DNA of 64,000 bases from Shewanella basaltis (GCF_023283885.1 NZ_JAKILA010000002.1:124001-188000); one strand, 5' to 3'; positions 7,667 through 17,917 are shown, counted from the stretch's first letter. The notes: generated by a model not told the origin, from the sequence alone. A program made the numbers and translations.

Positions 7667-10522
7667 GTGAAATTACATGTTAAAAAATGGTTGTTAGCCG
7701 GTGCCATAAGTGCCGCGCTTGCCGGTTGTGCTAACGATGGCCAGCAAGCATCTGCATTACCTCAGGGCATTAGCTTTATTGAAGAAGTGGCACAAGCAGA
7801 AAATCAAGTCAGCATCCCTTATAAAAAGTATCAACTTGCGAATGGCTTGACGGTAATTTTACATCAAGATAAATCTGACCCATTGGTGCATGTAGACGTG
7901 ACGTATCACGTTGGTTCTGCTCGTGAACTGGCAGGGCGCAGTGGTTTTGCACATTTATTTGAACACATGATGTTTCAGGGCTCGCAACATGTTGCAGATG
8001 AACAACACTTTAAAGTGGTCACAGAATCTGGCGGTACACTCAACGGCACTACAAATACCGATCGCACCAACTATTTTGAAACCGTACCAAGTAATCAACT
8101 CGAAAAAATGTTGTGGTTAGAATCTGATCGCATGGGCTTTTTACTGCCAGCATTAACCGACAAAAAATTTGAAGTACAACGCGAAACCGTTAAAAACGAG
8201 CGCGCTCAACGCATTGATAACCGCCCTTATGGTCGTTTAAATGAACGTTTTAACCAGGCTCTTTATCCTGCAGGACATCCTTACTCTTGGCCGGTTATAG
8301 GTTGGCCAGAAGATTTAGATCGTGCAACCACCAGCGATGTTAAGCATTTTTTCCAACGCTGGTATGGCCCCAATAATGCCACCTTAACCATTGGTGGTGA
8401 CTTTGACGAAGCCCAAACCTTAGCCTGGATCAATCAATACTTTGGCGAAATCCCTCGCGGGCCTGAAGTCAAACCTGACGAAAAGACCAAAGTGACATTA
8501 GACAGCACTCGTTATATCTCAATGGAAGATAAAGCCCATTTGCCGCTGCTGTATATTGGTTTTCCCACGGTTTACGCTCAACATCAAGATGAGGCCGCGC
8601 TTGATTTACTGGCCAATATCTTAGGCGGAGGTAAAACATCGCTAATTTACAAAAATTTAGTTAAAGAAGGTTTTGCGGTACAGGCTGGGGCTAGCCACCC
8701 TTGTCAAGAGCTTGCCTGCCAGTTGTCGCTTTATGCCGTTGCTAACCCTGCTAAGGCTGCCAGCCTTGCTGACATTGAAGCCAAAGTAAATCAAACCATT
8801 GCTGAGTTTGAACAGCGTGGTGTCACCGATGCTGATTTACAAAAGGTTAAAGTGCAATTTGAGGCTGACACCATTTTTGGTATGCAAAGTGTGCAAGGCA
8901 AAGTGTCTGCACTGGCAGCAAACCAAACCTTTTTTGGTCAACCTAACATGATAGGTTCAGATTTAGCTCGTTATGCTAACGTGAGTAAAGCTGATGTGAT
9001 GCGAGTGTTTAATACATATATTAAAAACAAACCTATGGTCGTGATGAGCATTGTGCCTGAAGGGCAAAAGCAATTAATTGCACATGCAGATAATTTTGAA
9101 CCAACCATGCTCCCAATCGCTCAAGAAGCGGTAACCGGATTAACACAGACGGCTTTGACCACGTCATCTTTTGATCGCAGTAAAATGCCGGTTGCTTCAG
9201 CGGCCCCATTATTAACGGTACCCAAATTGTGGCAATCTCAACTCGAGAATGGCACTAGCGTTATGGGTACTGAAAGTCATGAAACACCAACGGTTGAGTT
9301 ATTAATCTACCTTGATGGTGGTCATCGATTAGCGCCATTAGATAAAGCCGGTATTGCAGACTTAACCGCATCAATGCTAAACGAGTCAAGTCTTAAGCGC
9401 AGCAGCGAAGAACTGGCAGGTGCATTAGACATGCTAGGTTCAACCATTAGTTTTGGTGCAAGCAGCTCTCAGAGCTTTATCAAAGTGTCGAGTTTAACCG
9501 AACACCTTGATGCCACACTGGCATTGGTTGAAGAGCGTTTGTTTAGCCCAGGGTTTTTACAGGCCGACTTTGACCGTGTAAAGCAACAGGCTATTCAAGG
9601 CTTACAGCATCAGTTATCCGACCCTAATTTTATTGCCAGTAGTGGATTTAATCAGTTGCTTTATGGGCGCCAAAACCCAATGGGTGTTAGCAGTAGTGGA
9701 ACGGTAAAATCGTTGTCAGCAATCACCCTAGATGATGTGAAGCAATATTATCAGCAGCAATATCGTGCCGGTAATGCTCAAATTGTGGTGGTGTCTGATT
9801 TAAGCCAGCAACAAATACAGCCTAAATTGGCCGTTTTTTCAACTTGGCAGGGGGAGGCCACAAAAGTCGCGCAATTACCTGCTGCACTTTCGCACCCTAA
9901 AAACACGGTTTACTTAATAGACAAACCAGGTGCTGCGCAATCGGTTATCACAATAGGCAAACCGTCATTATCTTATGATGCAACGGGCGATTATTTTAAA
10001 GCTTACCTTATGAACTACCCATTAGGCGGCGCATTTAATAGCCGTATTAACCTAAACTTGCGAGAAGATAAAGGTTATACCTACGGTGCGAGAACCGTGT
10101 TTAATGGCAGTGAGGATTCTGGCGAGTTTATGGCCTATGCCAGCGTGCGCAGTGACGTAACCGCAGATGCATTAGTTGAGTTTGTTAAAGAAATCAAAAC
10201 GTATCAAACAGAAGGTATGACTGAGAATGAGTTAAGGTTTATGCGTAATTCAATTGCTCAAAGCCAAGCGCTTGAGTATGAAACACCTTATCAAAAAGCC
10301 GGGTTTTTACGCATGATCCAACGTTATCAACTAGACCAAGACTTTACCTTAAAACAAGATGAGATAGTTGATCGCATAACATTAACGCAGCTCAACCAAT
10401 TAGCCGCTAAATTGTTGAATATGGATGACATGGTATTCTTGGTTGTGGGTGATAAAGCCAGTGTGGAGCCAAGCCTACAAGCACTGGGGTATCAAGTAGA
10501 AACCGTCACATTAGCAGACTAA
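7667..10522 (+). CDS. M16 family zinc metallopeptidase lipoprotein, two-domain
   Basis: A 951-residue insulinase/pitrilysin-family protease. The inverted zinc motif HLFEH (residues ~95-99) and the downstream ETVKNE glutamate are present in the first half. The second half (from ~residue 510) is a non-catalytic M16 domain with the usual R/Y motif (LNLREDKGYTYGAR). A lipobox (AALAGC) follows a short signal sequence, so it is probably anchored in the periplasm. The GTG at 7667 is preferred because AAGAAGGA ends seven bases before it. A GTG at 7640 in the same frame has no ribosome site. It probably degrades peptides in the envelope. Confidence 0.9.
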   Translation: MKLHVKKWLLAGAISAALAGCANDGQQASALPQGISFIEEVAQAENQVSIPYKKYQLANGLTVILHQDKSDPLVHVDVTYHVGSARELAGRSGFAHLFEHMMFQGSQHVADEQHFKVVTESGGTLNGTTNTDRTNYFETVPSNQLEKMLWLESDRMGFLLPALTDKKFEVQRETVKNERAQRIDNRPYGRLNERFNQALYPAGHPYSWPVIGWPEDLDRATTSDVKHFFQRWYGPNNATLTIGGDFDEAQTLAWINQYFGEIPRGPEVKPDEKTKVTLDSTRYISMEDKAHLPLLYIGFPTVYAQHQDEAALDLLANILGGGKTSLIYKNLVKEGFAVQAGASHPCQELACQLSLYAVANPAKAASLADIEAKVNQTIAEFEQRGVTDADLQKVKVQFEADTIFGMQSVQGKVSALAANQTFFGQPNMIGSDLARYANVSKADVMRVFNTYIKNKPMVVMSIVPEGQKQLIAHADNFEPTMLPIAQEAVTGLTQTALTTSSFDRSKMPVASAAPLLTVPKLWQSQLENGTSVMGTESHETPTVELLIYLDGGHRLAPLDKAGIADLTASMLNESSLKRSSEELAGALDMLGSTISFGASSSQSFIKVSSLTEHLDATLALVEERLFSPGFLQADFDRVKQQAIQGLQHQLSDPNFIASSGFNQLLYGRQNPMGVSSSGTVKSLSAITLDDVKQYYQQQYRAGNAQIVVVSDLSQQQIQPKLAVFSTWQGEATKVAQLPAALSHPKNTVYLIDKPGAAQSVITIGKPSLSYDATGDYFKAYLMNYPLGGAFNSRINLNLREDKGYTYGARTVFNGSEDSGEFMAYASVRSDVTADALVEFVKEIKTYQTEGMTENELRFMRNSIAQSQALEYETPYQKAGFLRMIQRYQLDQDFTLKQDEIVDRITLTQLNQLAAKLLNMDDMVFLVVGDKASVEPSLQALGYQVETVTLAD

Positions 10523-10866
10523 TTGTATACTTGAGATGCATCGAGTTAGCACTAGCACTTGAAACTGGCTAGTGTTAACCTCATATTGTTAATTCAGTGG
10601 CCATATTTGCTGACTTTTGAATGTTTTTGACCCAACCAATGCCTGTGAATCGTATTGGATTCATTATTATGGTCATTCAATAAATTGAAGCGGTAGGACT
10701 CATAAACGGTAACAACAGCGTTGCCGTTTTTATTTTATTCAGCACGGTTCGCATTATGTTGACTGATGCGAAATGACACTATTTTTTGCGAACTAAGTAA
10801 TAATATCCTTTATTATCAGGTCTAGCTGTTTACTCGCAATGCGAATCCAAATAAGAGAGTAATAAA
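10523..10866. other. Intergenic region between the M16 gene and gshA
   Basis: 344 bases. They contain a strong hairpin at 10705-10729 (listed separately) and should hold the gshA promoter between that hairpin and 10860. No other structure was recognised. Confidence 0.4.
10705..10733 (+). terminator. Terminator-like hairpin upstream of gshA
   Basis: A 9-bp stem (AACGGTAAC / GTTGCCGTT, one G-U pair) with a 6-base loop, followed by TTTTATTTT. It is 180 bases past the M16 stop, so it may end read-through from that gene. As it precedes gshA by ~135 bases it could also act as a leader element. Confidence 0.7.
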
Positions 10867-12492
10867 TTGAAGTCTTTCAATGAAAAGGTCAAACACTTAA
10901 GCGACACTCAAGGCCGAGAGGCATTATTGGGTATGTTACGTGGTATTGAACGTGAAGCTTTGCGTATTGATGAAAATGGCCACTTGGCTCAAGACGAGCA
11001 CCCTAAAGCACTTGGCTCTGCGTTAACCAACTCACGCATTACAACCGACTACAGTGAAGCATTATTAGAGTTTATTACTCCCGTTAGCCATAATATCGAC
11101 GATTTACTTGAAGGATTAACCCAAACACATGCATACAGTGTGCGTAATCTTAATGGACAAAAGTTATGGCCTGTTAGTATGCCCTGTTACATTGGCGATG
11201 TTGCCAACATACCGGTTGCACGATATGGCGTATCAAATACTGGTAAAATGAAAACCCTCTACCGTAAAGGATTAACACACCGCTACGGGGCACTAATGCA
11301 AATTATTGCCGGGGTGCATTTTAATTTTTCGGTGTCAAACGAGTTATGGCAACGTTTGTACGACGACAAAATTGCTAACGGTAATGGTAATGCTTGCTGC
11401 AACAAGAGTAATACTTTTGAAGATTTTGTTTCAGAATCCTATTTTGGATTGATCCGTAACTATCGTCGTTTAGTGTGGGTATTACCGTATCTTTTTGGAT
11501 CATCTCCAGCATTATGTGGCTCGTTTATTAAAGATCAAGATGTTGATTTTGAATTTGAACAAACGGGTAAAGGGACTCTGTACCTGCCTTATGCAACCTC
11601 ATTACGTATGAGCGATTTGGGCTACACCAATAAAGAACAAGACACCTTAAACATTAGCTATAACTCATTACCTGAATACCTCGATGGTGTAGGCAAAGCC
11701 ATAAAAATGCCATCGAAGAAGTTTGCCCAAATTGGTGTCAATGTTGACGGTGAGTTTCGTCAGCTAAACAGCAACATCTTGCAAATTGAAAACGAGTTTT
11801 ATGCCCCTATTCGTGCAAAACGTGTAACCAAAAAAGGTGAAAAACCTTCCCAGGCACTTGCCCGCGCTGGGGTTGAATATATTGAAGTACGTGCATTAGA
11901 TGTGAACCCATTTAGCCCTGTGGGTATTGATGCCACCCAGGTGCGCTTTCTTGATTTGTTTTTACTGCATTGCTTATTGTCACCCTCAGACGACACAGAC
12001 GCAGTAGGCGAGGCTGAGATTGCGGCAAACTTAAAAGCGGTCGTGCTTGAGGGGCGTAAACCCGGGCTGGTTTTACAGCAAAACGGCCAACCTATGCCAT
12101 TAGCACAATGGATGCACGAATTATTTGCCGAGTTATCAACCTTAGCCATATTACTCGATGGTGAAGAGAGCCATGCTTATCAACTCGCCTTAGCTCATTG
12201 GGCTGAAGCCATTGATGATCCAGATAAAACACTGTCTGGTCGTGTGATTAATGAGGTTGTAGTAAAAGGCACAGATCACAGTGTATGGGTAAAACAACTT
12301 GCTGAAGATTATCATGAATTTTTAACGCATTATCCGTTAAGCGAAAGCGTTGAAAAAAGCTATGTCGACGAAGCGATTGCATCATTGGCAGAGCAACAAC
12401 ACATTGAAGCACAGCCGCAAGACACGTTTAGCGAGTTTTTGCAGCAGTATTTTAAAGATGTGGTACCAGCAGGTACATTTGAGGCTAAGTAA
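10867..12492 (+). CDS. gshA: Glutamate-cysteine ligase
   Basis: Catalyses ATP-dependent joining of glutamate and cysteine, the first step of glutathione synthesis, in the cytoplasm. The 541-residue protein shows the proteobacterial GshA signature blocks: GIEREALRIDENG, HPKALGSALTNSRITTDYSEALLEFITP and GVHFNFSVSNELW. The start is a TTG at 10867 with AAGAGAG upstream; no closer ATG precedes the conserved GIERE block. A small lipoprotein gene begins two bases after its stop, suggesting co-transcription. The length is slightly above the E. coli enzyme (518). Confidence 0.95.
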   Translation: MKSFNEKVKHLSDTQGREALLGMLRGIEREALRIDENGHLAQDEHPKALGSALTNSRITTDYSEALLEFITPVSHNIDDLLEGLTQTHAYSVRNLNGQKLWPVSMPCYIGDVANIPVARYGVSNTGKMKTLYRKGLTHRYGALMQIIAGVHFNFSVSNELWQRLYDDKIANGNGNACCNKSNTFEDFVSESYFGLIRNYRRLVWVLPYLFGSSPALCGSFIKDQDVDFEFEQTGKGTLYLPYATSLRMSDLGYTNKEQDTLNISYNSLPEYLDGVGKAIKMPSKKFAQIGVNVDGEFRQLNSNILQIENEFYAPIRAKRVTKKGEKPSQALARAGVEYIEVRALDVNPFSPVGIDATQVRFLDLFLLHCLLSPSDDTDAVGEAEIAANLKAVVLEGRKPGLVLQQNGQPMPLAQWMHELFAELSTLAILLDGEESHAYQLALAHWAEAIDDPDKTLSGRVINEVVVKGTDHSVWVKQLAEDYHEFLTHYPLSESVEKSYVDEAIASLAEQQHIEAQPQDTFSEFLQQYFKDVVPAGTFEAK

Positions 12493-12494
12493 GC

Positions 12495-12944
12495 ATGTTA
12501 AGCAGGATATTTTCTCGGCGTCAGTTAGCCATACCGTTAGCAATGAGTTTGTCACTCGTCATATTGCAAGGTTGTGCGTCGGCGCCAGATGATACTGCAC
12601 AGTGTGGTACTGTTTCGAGCTTTCTTGCGCCCGACAACAGTGCCCAGCTTTACCGCCTAGTGGTGACACACCTTGATGGTGTACCTGTGATATCCAGACC
12701 CAATTACCAACTCCCCCCAGGAAAGCATGAGTTTACTGTCGCGGAGCTCATTAATGCCCCCGAACTCAAAGTCTCATTGGCTGCTCGTAAAGTGAAAACA
12801 TTCACTGTCGACGTACTGGCTAATCAGCGTCATCATATCGCTGCTCAGTTTAATACAGACCGGATTTATATCGGTGCAAATCAAGGATATTGGCAACCTG
12901 TTGTGTGGCAAACAGAATCTCATCAATGTGAAATGAAGCGCTAA
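12495..12944 (+). CDS. Small lipoprotein of unknown function
   Basis: 149 residues. The signal peptide ends in a lipobox (VILQGC), giving a mature lipoprotein of ~122 residues. The body is a mixed beta pattern (YRLVVTHLDGVPV, YQLPPGKHEFTVAE, HHIAAQFNTDRIYIG) that resembles small PEGA-like or carbohydrate-binding folds, without a motif I can name. The start codon follows the gshA stop by two bases, so it is translated from the gshA message. A role linked to glutathione is not implied by sequence. Confidence 0.7.
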   Translation: MLSRIFSRRQLAIPLAMSLSLVILQGCASAPDDTAQCGTVSSFLAPDNSAQLYRLVVTHLDGVPVISRPNYQLPPGKHEFTVAELINAPELKVSLAARKVKTFTVDVLANQRHHIAAQFNTDRIYIGANQGYWQPVVWQTESHQCEMKR

Positions 12945-13057
12945 CTCAATTGCATTAGCCGCTTATTGGTGCAAAACTCATTGTATACTTAAGTATTTGG
13001 GTTGTAACGGTTATTGTTATTTTCTTGAGCCGCTCATTACGTATAAATAGAGGTGTT

Positions 13058-13657
13058 ATGAAGCGTTTTTTAGTTGTTGTTAGCTCGATTGTATTGCTGC
13101 AACTTTCAGGTTGTGCCACTTCACCTCCTCAACAACCAGATAATATCTGCGCCATTTTTGAAGAACATAGCGCTTGGTACGATGCTGCTGTCGATGCCAG
13201 AGAAAAGTGGGGCGTGCCTGTGCATGTGCCATTAGCAATGATGTATCAAGAAAGCGGTTTTAGGCACAACGCGGCGCCACCAATGGAGTATTTTTTAGGG
13301 TTTATTCCAACCGGGCGAGCAAGTGATGCTTACGGCTATGCGCAGGCTAAAAACATGACCTGGGGCGACTATGTAAAAGAAACCGGTAACAGCTGGTCAA
13401 GTCGCAGTGACTTTGACGATGCCATGGACTTTATGGGTTGGTATATTTATAAAACCCACAAAATAAATGGTGTATCTAAATGGGACGCTAAAAATCAATA
13501 TCTCAATTACCACGAAGGATGGGGCGGTTATAAACGAGGTAGTTATAAAGCCAAAAAGTGGTTAATCCCGGTTGCGAATAAAGTTGATCAACGTGCAAGG
13601 CGCTATGCGGCGCAATATGGCCAATGTAAAGATGAGTTAGATTCATCTTGGTGGTAG
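13058..13657 (+). CDS. Lytic-transglycosylase-like (SLT domain) lipoprotein
   Basis: 199 residues. The signal peptide has lipobox LQLSGC at about residues 14-19. The body has a lysozyme-like/SLT fold: the putative catalytic glutamate is in MMYQESGFRHNA, followed by AYGYAQAKNMTWGDY and the C-terminal YLNYHEGWGGYKRGSY segment. Members of this small family are predicted to cleave peptidoglycan from the outer-membrane side. The start at 13058 is supported by AGAGGTG; a GTG/TTG-led extension upstream to 13025 lacks a ribosome site and would bury the signal peptide. A family B repeat begins eight bases after the stop. Confidence 0.8.
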   Translation: MKRFLVVVSSIVLLQLSGCATSPPQQPDNICAIFEEHSAWYDAAVDAREKWGVPVHVPLAMMYQESGFRHNAAPPMEYFLGFIPTGRASDAYGYAQAKNMTWGDYVKETGNSWSSRSDFDDAMDFMGWYIYKTHKINGVSKWDAKNQYLNYHEGWGGYKRGSYKAKKWLIPVANKVDQRARRYAAQYGQCKDELDSSWW

Positions 13658-13665
13658 TCAATTAA

Positions 13666-13928
13666 TACCATTCCGCGTTAGCAAGTGATCTCTCAGCGAG
13701 AATTTAAAAGGGCTTAAACAAGGCGAATGACTGAATGAATAGTTATTCTCTTTCGAAGTCATGCAACGCAGTATAAGCCCTTTTAAAACTCGCCTGAAAG
13801 GAATGCCCCAGCGGCTTTTGCTCTGCGTTCTCGCTATTTGAAAGGGAACAACCATTACTACATAGCGACGCCTTAATCAAAAACCGCTGGACGCATTCTG
13901 AGTGGTCACTTATTAATGCGGAATGGTA
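13666..13928 (+). repeat. Family B MITE-like element, copy B1
   Basis: A 263-bp element with inverted ends TACCATTCCGC / GCGGAATGGTA, flanked by TAA on both sides (13663-13665 and 13929-13931), consistent with a 3-bp target duplication. It is nearly identical, in inverted orientation, to the copy at 31519-31781; a chance 65-codon frame is shared by both. It separates the transglycosylase gene from the terminator at 13940. Confidence 0.9.
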
Positions 13929-13939
13929 TAAGCCATAAC

Positions 13940-13964
13940 AAAAAAGGAGCTAGGCTCCTTTTTT
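13940..13964. terminator. Bidirectional terminator between the transglycosylase-like gene and purK
   Basis: Perfect stem AAAAAAGGAGC / GCTCCTTTTTT with a 3-base loop, with A and T tracts on both sides. It can end rightward transcription from 13058 and leftward transcription of purEK. Confidence 0.92.
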
Positions 13965-13978
13965 GTTAATTAGATGCA

Positions 13979-15061
13979 CTAAGCAAACTCGGCCAAAATC
14001 CAATCTAAAGGCGCTTGATATTGCTGTGGCATCCAGCTTTTAAGCTGTTTAATACTGTCATCTAACATGGCTTTATTGTGCACAGACAAGTTTAAATGGC
14101 CCACTTTACGGCCTACTCGCACTTCTTTGTTGTACCAAAACAGCTCAGCGTTAGGCAGGCTTAACCAGCGCTCGTCTTTATCGACACCAATTAAGTTCAC
14201 CATCACACACTGAAAGTTCACCTGAGGTTGATGCAAAGGTAAATTGCACAGCGCACGTAAATGCAGTTCAAACTGGTTAATATGGCAGCCTGCTTGCGTC
14301 CAATGGCCCGAGTTGTGCACTCTAGGGGCAAGCTCGTTTACCATTAAGTGCTCGCCAACTCTAAAGCACTCCATTGCCATGACACCCACATAATCAAGAC
14401 CATTCATGACCTTGCTTAACATGCTTTCTGCTTCTGCTTGCAGTGGCGCTAAACGGCTTAATGGCGCAATTGATGCCATCAGAATACCGTCTTGATGCAA
14501 GTTCAGTGTTAACGGATAAAATAAACAGCGGCCATCTTGGGTGCGTACACCCACTAACGACACTTCTTCGTCAAAGTTAATGGCTTGCTCTGCAATGGCT
14601 TCGTTACGCCAATCCTGTGGGATGTTTGAGGCGTCATTTTGTTTGAGCCAATGCTGACCTTTACCGTCATAACCACCGGTGCGACGCTTTAATAATACCC
14701 GTTCACCATAAGCCTGATAAAGTGCCTCTGTACTGGTATTATCATCGACTAATTGCCATGGCGATGTTGCGACAGCTAACTCATCGAGCAGGCTTTTTTG
14801 AGTATAGCGATCAGCTAAACGCCCAAAAACAGGGCCATTGATAAAGTGTGGGTGTTGGCTTAATTGCAAACTCAGTTGCGATTGTGGCCATTGTTCACGT
14901 TCAGCGGTAATGATGTCGTCAGCAAGTAGCGGTAACTGCGCATCCGATGGCGTCATAATATCAACGGGTCGCACATTAATGCCTAACGGCTGCCCTGCAT
15001 GACTGAGCATGGCGCCTAGTTGGCCATCACCCAATACCCAAAGGTTTTTTGGCAAAGTCAT
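13979..15061 (-). CDS. purK: N5-carboxyaminoimidazole ribonucleotide synthase
   Basis: An ATP-grasp enzyme that carboxylates AIR to N5-CAIR in purine synthesis. The 360-residue protein starts with WVLGDGQLGAMLSHAG, the PurK nucleotide-fold opening. It has the ATP-grasp motifs LLKRRTGGYDGKGQ and FDEEVSLVGVR, and the metal-binding stretch NELAPRVHNSGHWT. Its start codon overlaps the purE stop by one base (TAATG), so translation is coupled. The length is normal. Confidence 0.96.
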   Translation of the reverse strand: MTLPKNLWVLGDGQLGAMLSHAGQPLGINVRPVDIMTPSDAQLPLLADDIITAEREQWPQSQLSLQLSQHPHFINGPVFGRLADRYTQKSLLDELAVATSPWQLVDDNTSTEALYQAYGERVLLKRRTGGYDGKGQHWLKQNDASNIPQDWRNEAIAEQAINFDEEVSLVGVRTQDGRCLFYPLTLNLHQDGILMASIAPLSRLAPLQAEAESMLSKVMNGLDYVGVMAMECFRVGEHLMVNELAPRVHNSGHWTQAGCHINQFELHLRALCNLPLHQPQVNFQCVMVNLIGVDKDERWLSLPNAELFWYNKEVRVGRKVGHLNLSVHNKAMLDDSIKQLKSWMPQQYQAPLDWILAEFA

Positions 15062-15552
15062 TAGTCTTCTCTCGGATCGGGATTATCAAGAATAGAGCGA
15101 GTTTGCTCTTCACGAAACGCCTCTAAGCGAGCGGCTAAATCTGTGTCGGTGACCGCCATAATTTGGCTAGCCAATAAACCTGCGTTAAATGCGCCGGCTG
15201 TACCAATGGCTAACGTGCCAACCGCAATGCCTTTAGGCATTTGGACAATAGACAGTAGGCTGTCCATGCCGGATAACGCCTTGCTTTGCACCGGGACACC
15301 CAATACAGGCAAACGAGTTTTAGAGGCGATCATGCCTGGTAAATGGGCTGCGCCGCCTGCGCCGCCAATAATGACTTTATAGCCTTTATCTGCAGCAGAA
15401 CTTGCAAATTCCATTAGCTTGTCTGGTGTTCTGTGAGCCGAAACAACTTCAACATGATAAGGCACTTTAAGCTTATCCATTATCTCAGCGGCGGCTTCCA
15501 TTGTCGGCCAATCACTTTTTGAACCCATCACAACAGCAACTAGGGCTTGCAT
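15061..15552 (-). CDS. purE: N5-carboxyaminoimidazole ribonucleotide mutase
   Basis: Converts N5-CAIR to CAIR, the step after PurK. The 163-residue protein carries the class I PurE hallmarks: [11 protein letters not shown], the catalytic-histidine stretch [22 protein letters not shown] and [28 protein letters not shown] ribosome site lies just before the ATG. It is first in the purE-purK operon; the promoter should be between about 15560 and 15780. Confidence 0.97.
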   Translation of the reverse strand: MQALVAVVMGSKSDWPTMEAAAEIMDKLKVPYHVEVVSAHRTPDKLMEFASSAADKGYKVIIGGAGGAAHLPGMIASKTRLPVLGVPVQSKALSGMDSLLSIVQMPKGIAVGTLAIGTAGAFNAGLLASQIMAVTDTDLAARLEAFREEQTRSILDNPDPRED

Positions 15553-15780
15553 GTTAACTCCTTAACGTACTTATTGTATTAGTATATTTTGTTAATTCAC
15601 CGGCAAAGTAACCTAGGTAATTAACCTCAATATTAAGGCGATAAAAAAGGGGCTAGATAATAGCATAAGCGGTGCGCAATTGGCTGCACTTCAGTGTTTC
15701 TTGAGGCTAACACTCAGTTTCTAAAAACGAAAACTCTTTTGGTGTGTTTGGGTATGGTAGGGCTAATGGCATTTAAATAA
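15553..15780. other. purE upstream region
   Basis: About 230 bases expected to hold the leftward purEK promoter. I looked for a PurR-type operator or purine riboswitch and saw neither clearly. Confidence 0.35.
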
Positions 15781-16042
15781 TACCAATTCCAGCAATTATC
15801 TGGTCATTCAGCGGGAATTCTGTGCCTTCTAGGCAAGTAATAGGATTGTAGGCATAGTTGCTCTACGTCAAAATACTATTAAGCAGTATAGAAGGCACAG
15901 AAACCCGCCTTGTAGGAGACACTCAGACTTTCCATTTCTTTGTTGCATCGCCTTAAAAGGGAATAACCATTCTTTCAACAATGCGCCTCAAACTGAAAAG
16001 TCTGAGTGGCTCTGATTGGTCACATAATTAATGGAAATGGTA
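15781..16042 (+). repeat. Family B-related MITE-like element, copy B3
   Basis: 262 bp, with ends TACCAATTCCA / TGGAAATGGTA and TAA on both sides (15778-15780, 16043-16045). Size, end sequence and target duplication match the 263-bp family B copies, but the interior is mostly different, so it is a diverged subfamily. It lies about 70 bases before the VWA lipoprotein gene and may contribute to its 5' region. Confidence 0.8.
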
Positions 16043-16113
16043 TAACCCTTTTTATATTTGCGTTCGTTATTAGTCAGTAGCGAGATAACAAACTTTCTGA
16101 AAAGGGCACGTTT

Positions 16114-17907
16114 ATGAAGGATTACCAGCAAGCCGTTAACCACAGCCTTTTGGCTCTTATCATCAGTGGCATTATGATTGGCGGCTGCGGGCAAGCGCCA
16201 AAGGATGCGCATCAGCAACCCCAAACGGAGGACGTTAACGTGAGCGATTTAGCGCCAAGCACACATCCACATGCGTTACCTGTGAGTCACACTACGCTCA
16301 AGCCACTACATGCCGAAATGATCCTTTCAGCCCAAGAGCAAGCTCAACAATCAATTAAAGATCAAATACAATCAAATCGCGCTAAAACAATGGCCGCTGT
16401 CATGCCAATGCATCGCGATGGCAGCCATCTTAGTGCTGAGCCGATCAATAATGATAAGTTTGCCACCCTGGTGCAGAACGGCAATATGGTGGTGAGTGAA
16501 ACGCCGGTTTCAACCTTTTCTATTGACGTTGATACTGGCAACTACAGCACGATGAGAAGAACGATTAATCAAGGCCTGCTACCGGCTAAAGATAGTGTAC
16601 GGATCGAAGAGCTGATTAACTACTTTAGTTATGATTACCCCGCACCAACCGATGCCGAGGTGCCCTTTAATGTTACCACCGAATTGGCGCCATCGCCCTA
16701 TAATCAAAATACGCAATTGTTACGCATTGGCATAAAAGGGTTTGAGGTTGCAGCCAACCAAAGAGGTGCCAGTAACCTGGTGTTTTTGCTCGATGTGTCT
16801 GGTTCTATGTCGTCAAACGACAAGTTGCCTTTGTTAAAGCAAGCCTTGTTGATGCTTAGTCAGCAATTGTCGGCGCAAGATAAAGTGTCTATTGTGGTGT
16901 ACGCTGGCGCCAGTGGCGTGGTACTTGATGGTGTAGCAGGTAATGACGTTACGGCCATCAACCACGCCCTAAGTCAGTTAAATGCCCAAGGCGGCACCAA
17001 TGGCAGCCAAGGTATACAGTTGGCGTATCAATTAGCGCAAAAACATTTTATTAAACAGGGGACTAATCGCGTTATTTTAGCCACAGACGGTGATTTTAAT
17101 CTGGGCATGACCGACCATCAGCAGTTGGTAGATTATGTGGCAACTCGCAGCAAAACGGGGATTGGTTTGTCGACATTAGGTTTTGGCTTAGGCAACTATA
17201 ATGACCATTTGTTAGAGCAGTTATCGAATAAAGCCAATGGTCAGTATGCCTATATCGACACGCTACATGAAGCAAGAAAAGTATTGGTAGATCAACTGAG
17301 TGTCACTTTGCTCACCATCGCTCACGATGTCAAAGTACAAATAGAGTTTAATCCTGCTGTCGTGTCTGAATACCGTTTAATTGGTTACGAAAATCGTTTA
17401 CTGAATCGAAGTGACTTTAACAATGACGCGGTTGATGCAGGGGAGATTGGTGCAGGCCATACTGTGACTGCACTGTACGAATTGCGATACAGCGATAGCC
17501 ACAATACTTTAGTTGATCCGCTGCGTTATCGGGCCTCAACAACGACAGATAACAAGGCAAGAGCGGTAAGCGATGAAGTGGCTTTTTTAAAATTGCGCTA
17601 TAAAGCCATTGGTGGCCAAGCAAGCCAATTATTAACTTTTCCTATCACTAAAACGCAGCAGATAAAGCATTTACAACACGCCAGTGATGACTTGCGATTT
17701 GCAGCCGCAGTGGCAGGCTTTGGTCAATTACTTAATCATAATCATTATGTGCACGATGTTGATTATGCTAAGTTAATTGCTCTTGCCGAATCTGCAATGG
17801 GCCAGGACCGTTTTGGTTATCGCCATGAGTTTGTCCAGTTACTAAAAACGGCCCATGTGTTGTCTGAGCAATCTAGATTAGCGGTTAATCAAGCATACCC
17901 GAATTAA
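16114..17907 (+). CDS. Von Willebrand factor type A domain lipoprotein (YfbK-like)
   Basis: 597 residues. The signal peptide ends in lipobox IGGC near residue 28. After a low-complexity linker comes the YfbK-type N-terminal block (STFSIDVDTGNYSTMRR ... RIEELINYFSYDYP). A VWA domain follows with a complete MIDAS (DVSGSMS, then a conserved Thr/Asp segment ATDGDFNLG), then the C-terminal DUF3520-like domain. It is predicted to bind a metal-dependent ligand at the envelope. It heads an operon with an ECF sigma factor 10 bases downstream, so it may be a sensor or target of that regulator. Confidence 0.88.
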   Translation: MKDYQQAVNHSLLALIISGIMIGGCGQAPKDAHQQPQTEDVNVSDLAPSTHPHALPVSHTTLKPLHAEMILSAQEQAQQSIKDQIQSNRAKTMAAVMPMHRDGSHLSAEPINNDKFATLVQNGNMVVSETPVSTFSIDVDTGNYSTMRRTINQGLLPAKDSVRIEELINYFSYDYPAPTDAEVPFNVTTELAPSPYNQNTQLLRIGIKGFEVAANQRGASNLVFLLDVSGSMSSNDKLPLLKQALLMLSQQLSAQDKVSIVVYAGASGVVLDGVAGNDVTAINHALSQLNAQGGTNGSQGIQLAYQLAQKHFIKQGTNRVILATDGDFNLGMTDHQQLVDYVATRSKTGIGLSTLGFGLGNYNDHLLEQLSNKANGQYAYIDTLHEARKVLVDQLSVTLLTIAHDVKVQIEFNPAVVSEYRLIGYENRLLNRSDFNNDAVDAGEIGAGHTVTALYELRYSDSHNTLVDPLRYRASTTTDNKARAVSDEVAFLKLRYKAIGGQASQLLTFPITKTQQIKHLQHASDDLRFAAAVAGFGQLLNHNHYVHDVDYAKLIALAESAMGQDRFGYRHEFVQLLKTAHVLSEQSRLAVNQAYPN

Positions 17908-17917
17908 GGATAACAAG

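Noticed and set aside
13658..13855. 65-codon minus-strand frame, with the same peptide in the copy at 31592-31801
   Set aside because: It lies wholly inside the family B repeat and is repeated because the element is. No start signal or known domain; the repeat is the real feature.
15553..15780. Purine riboswitch or PurR box before purE
   Set aside because: No conserved riboswitch core and no convincing PurR palindrome could be found by eye.
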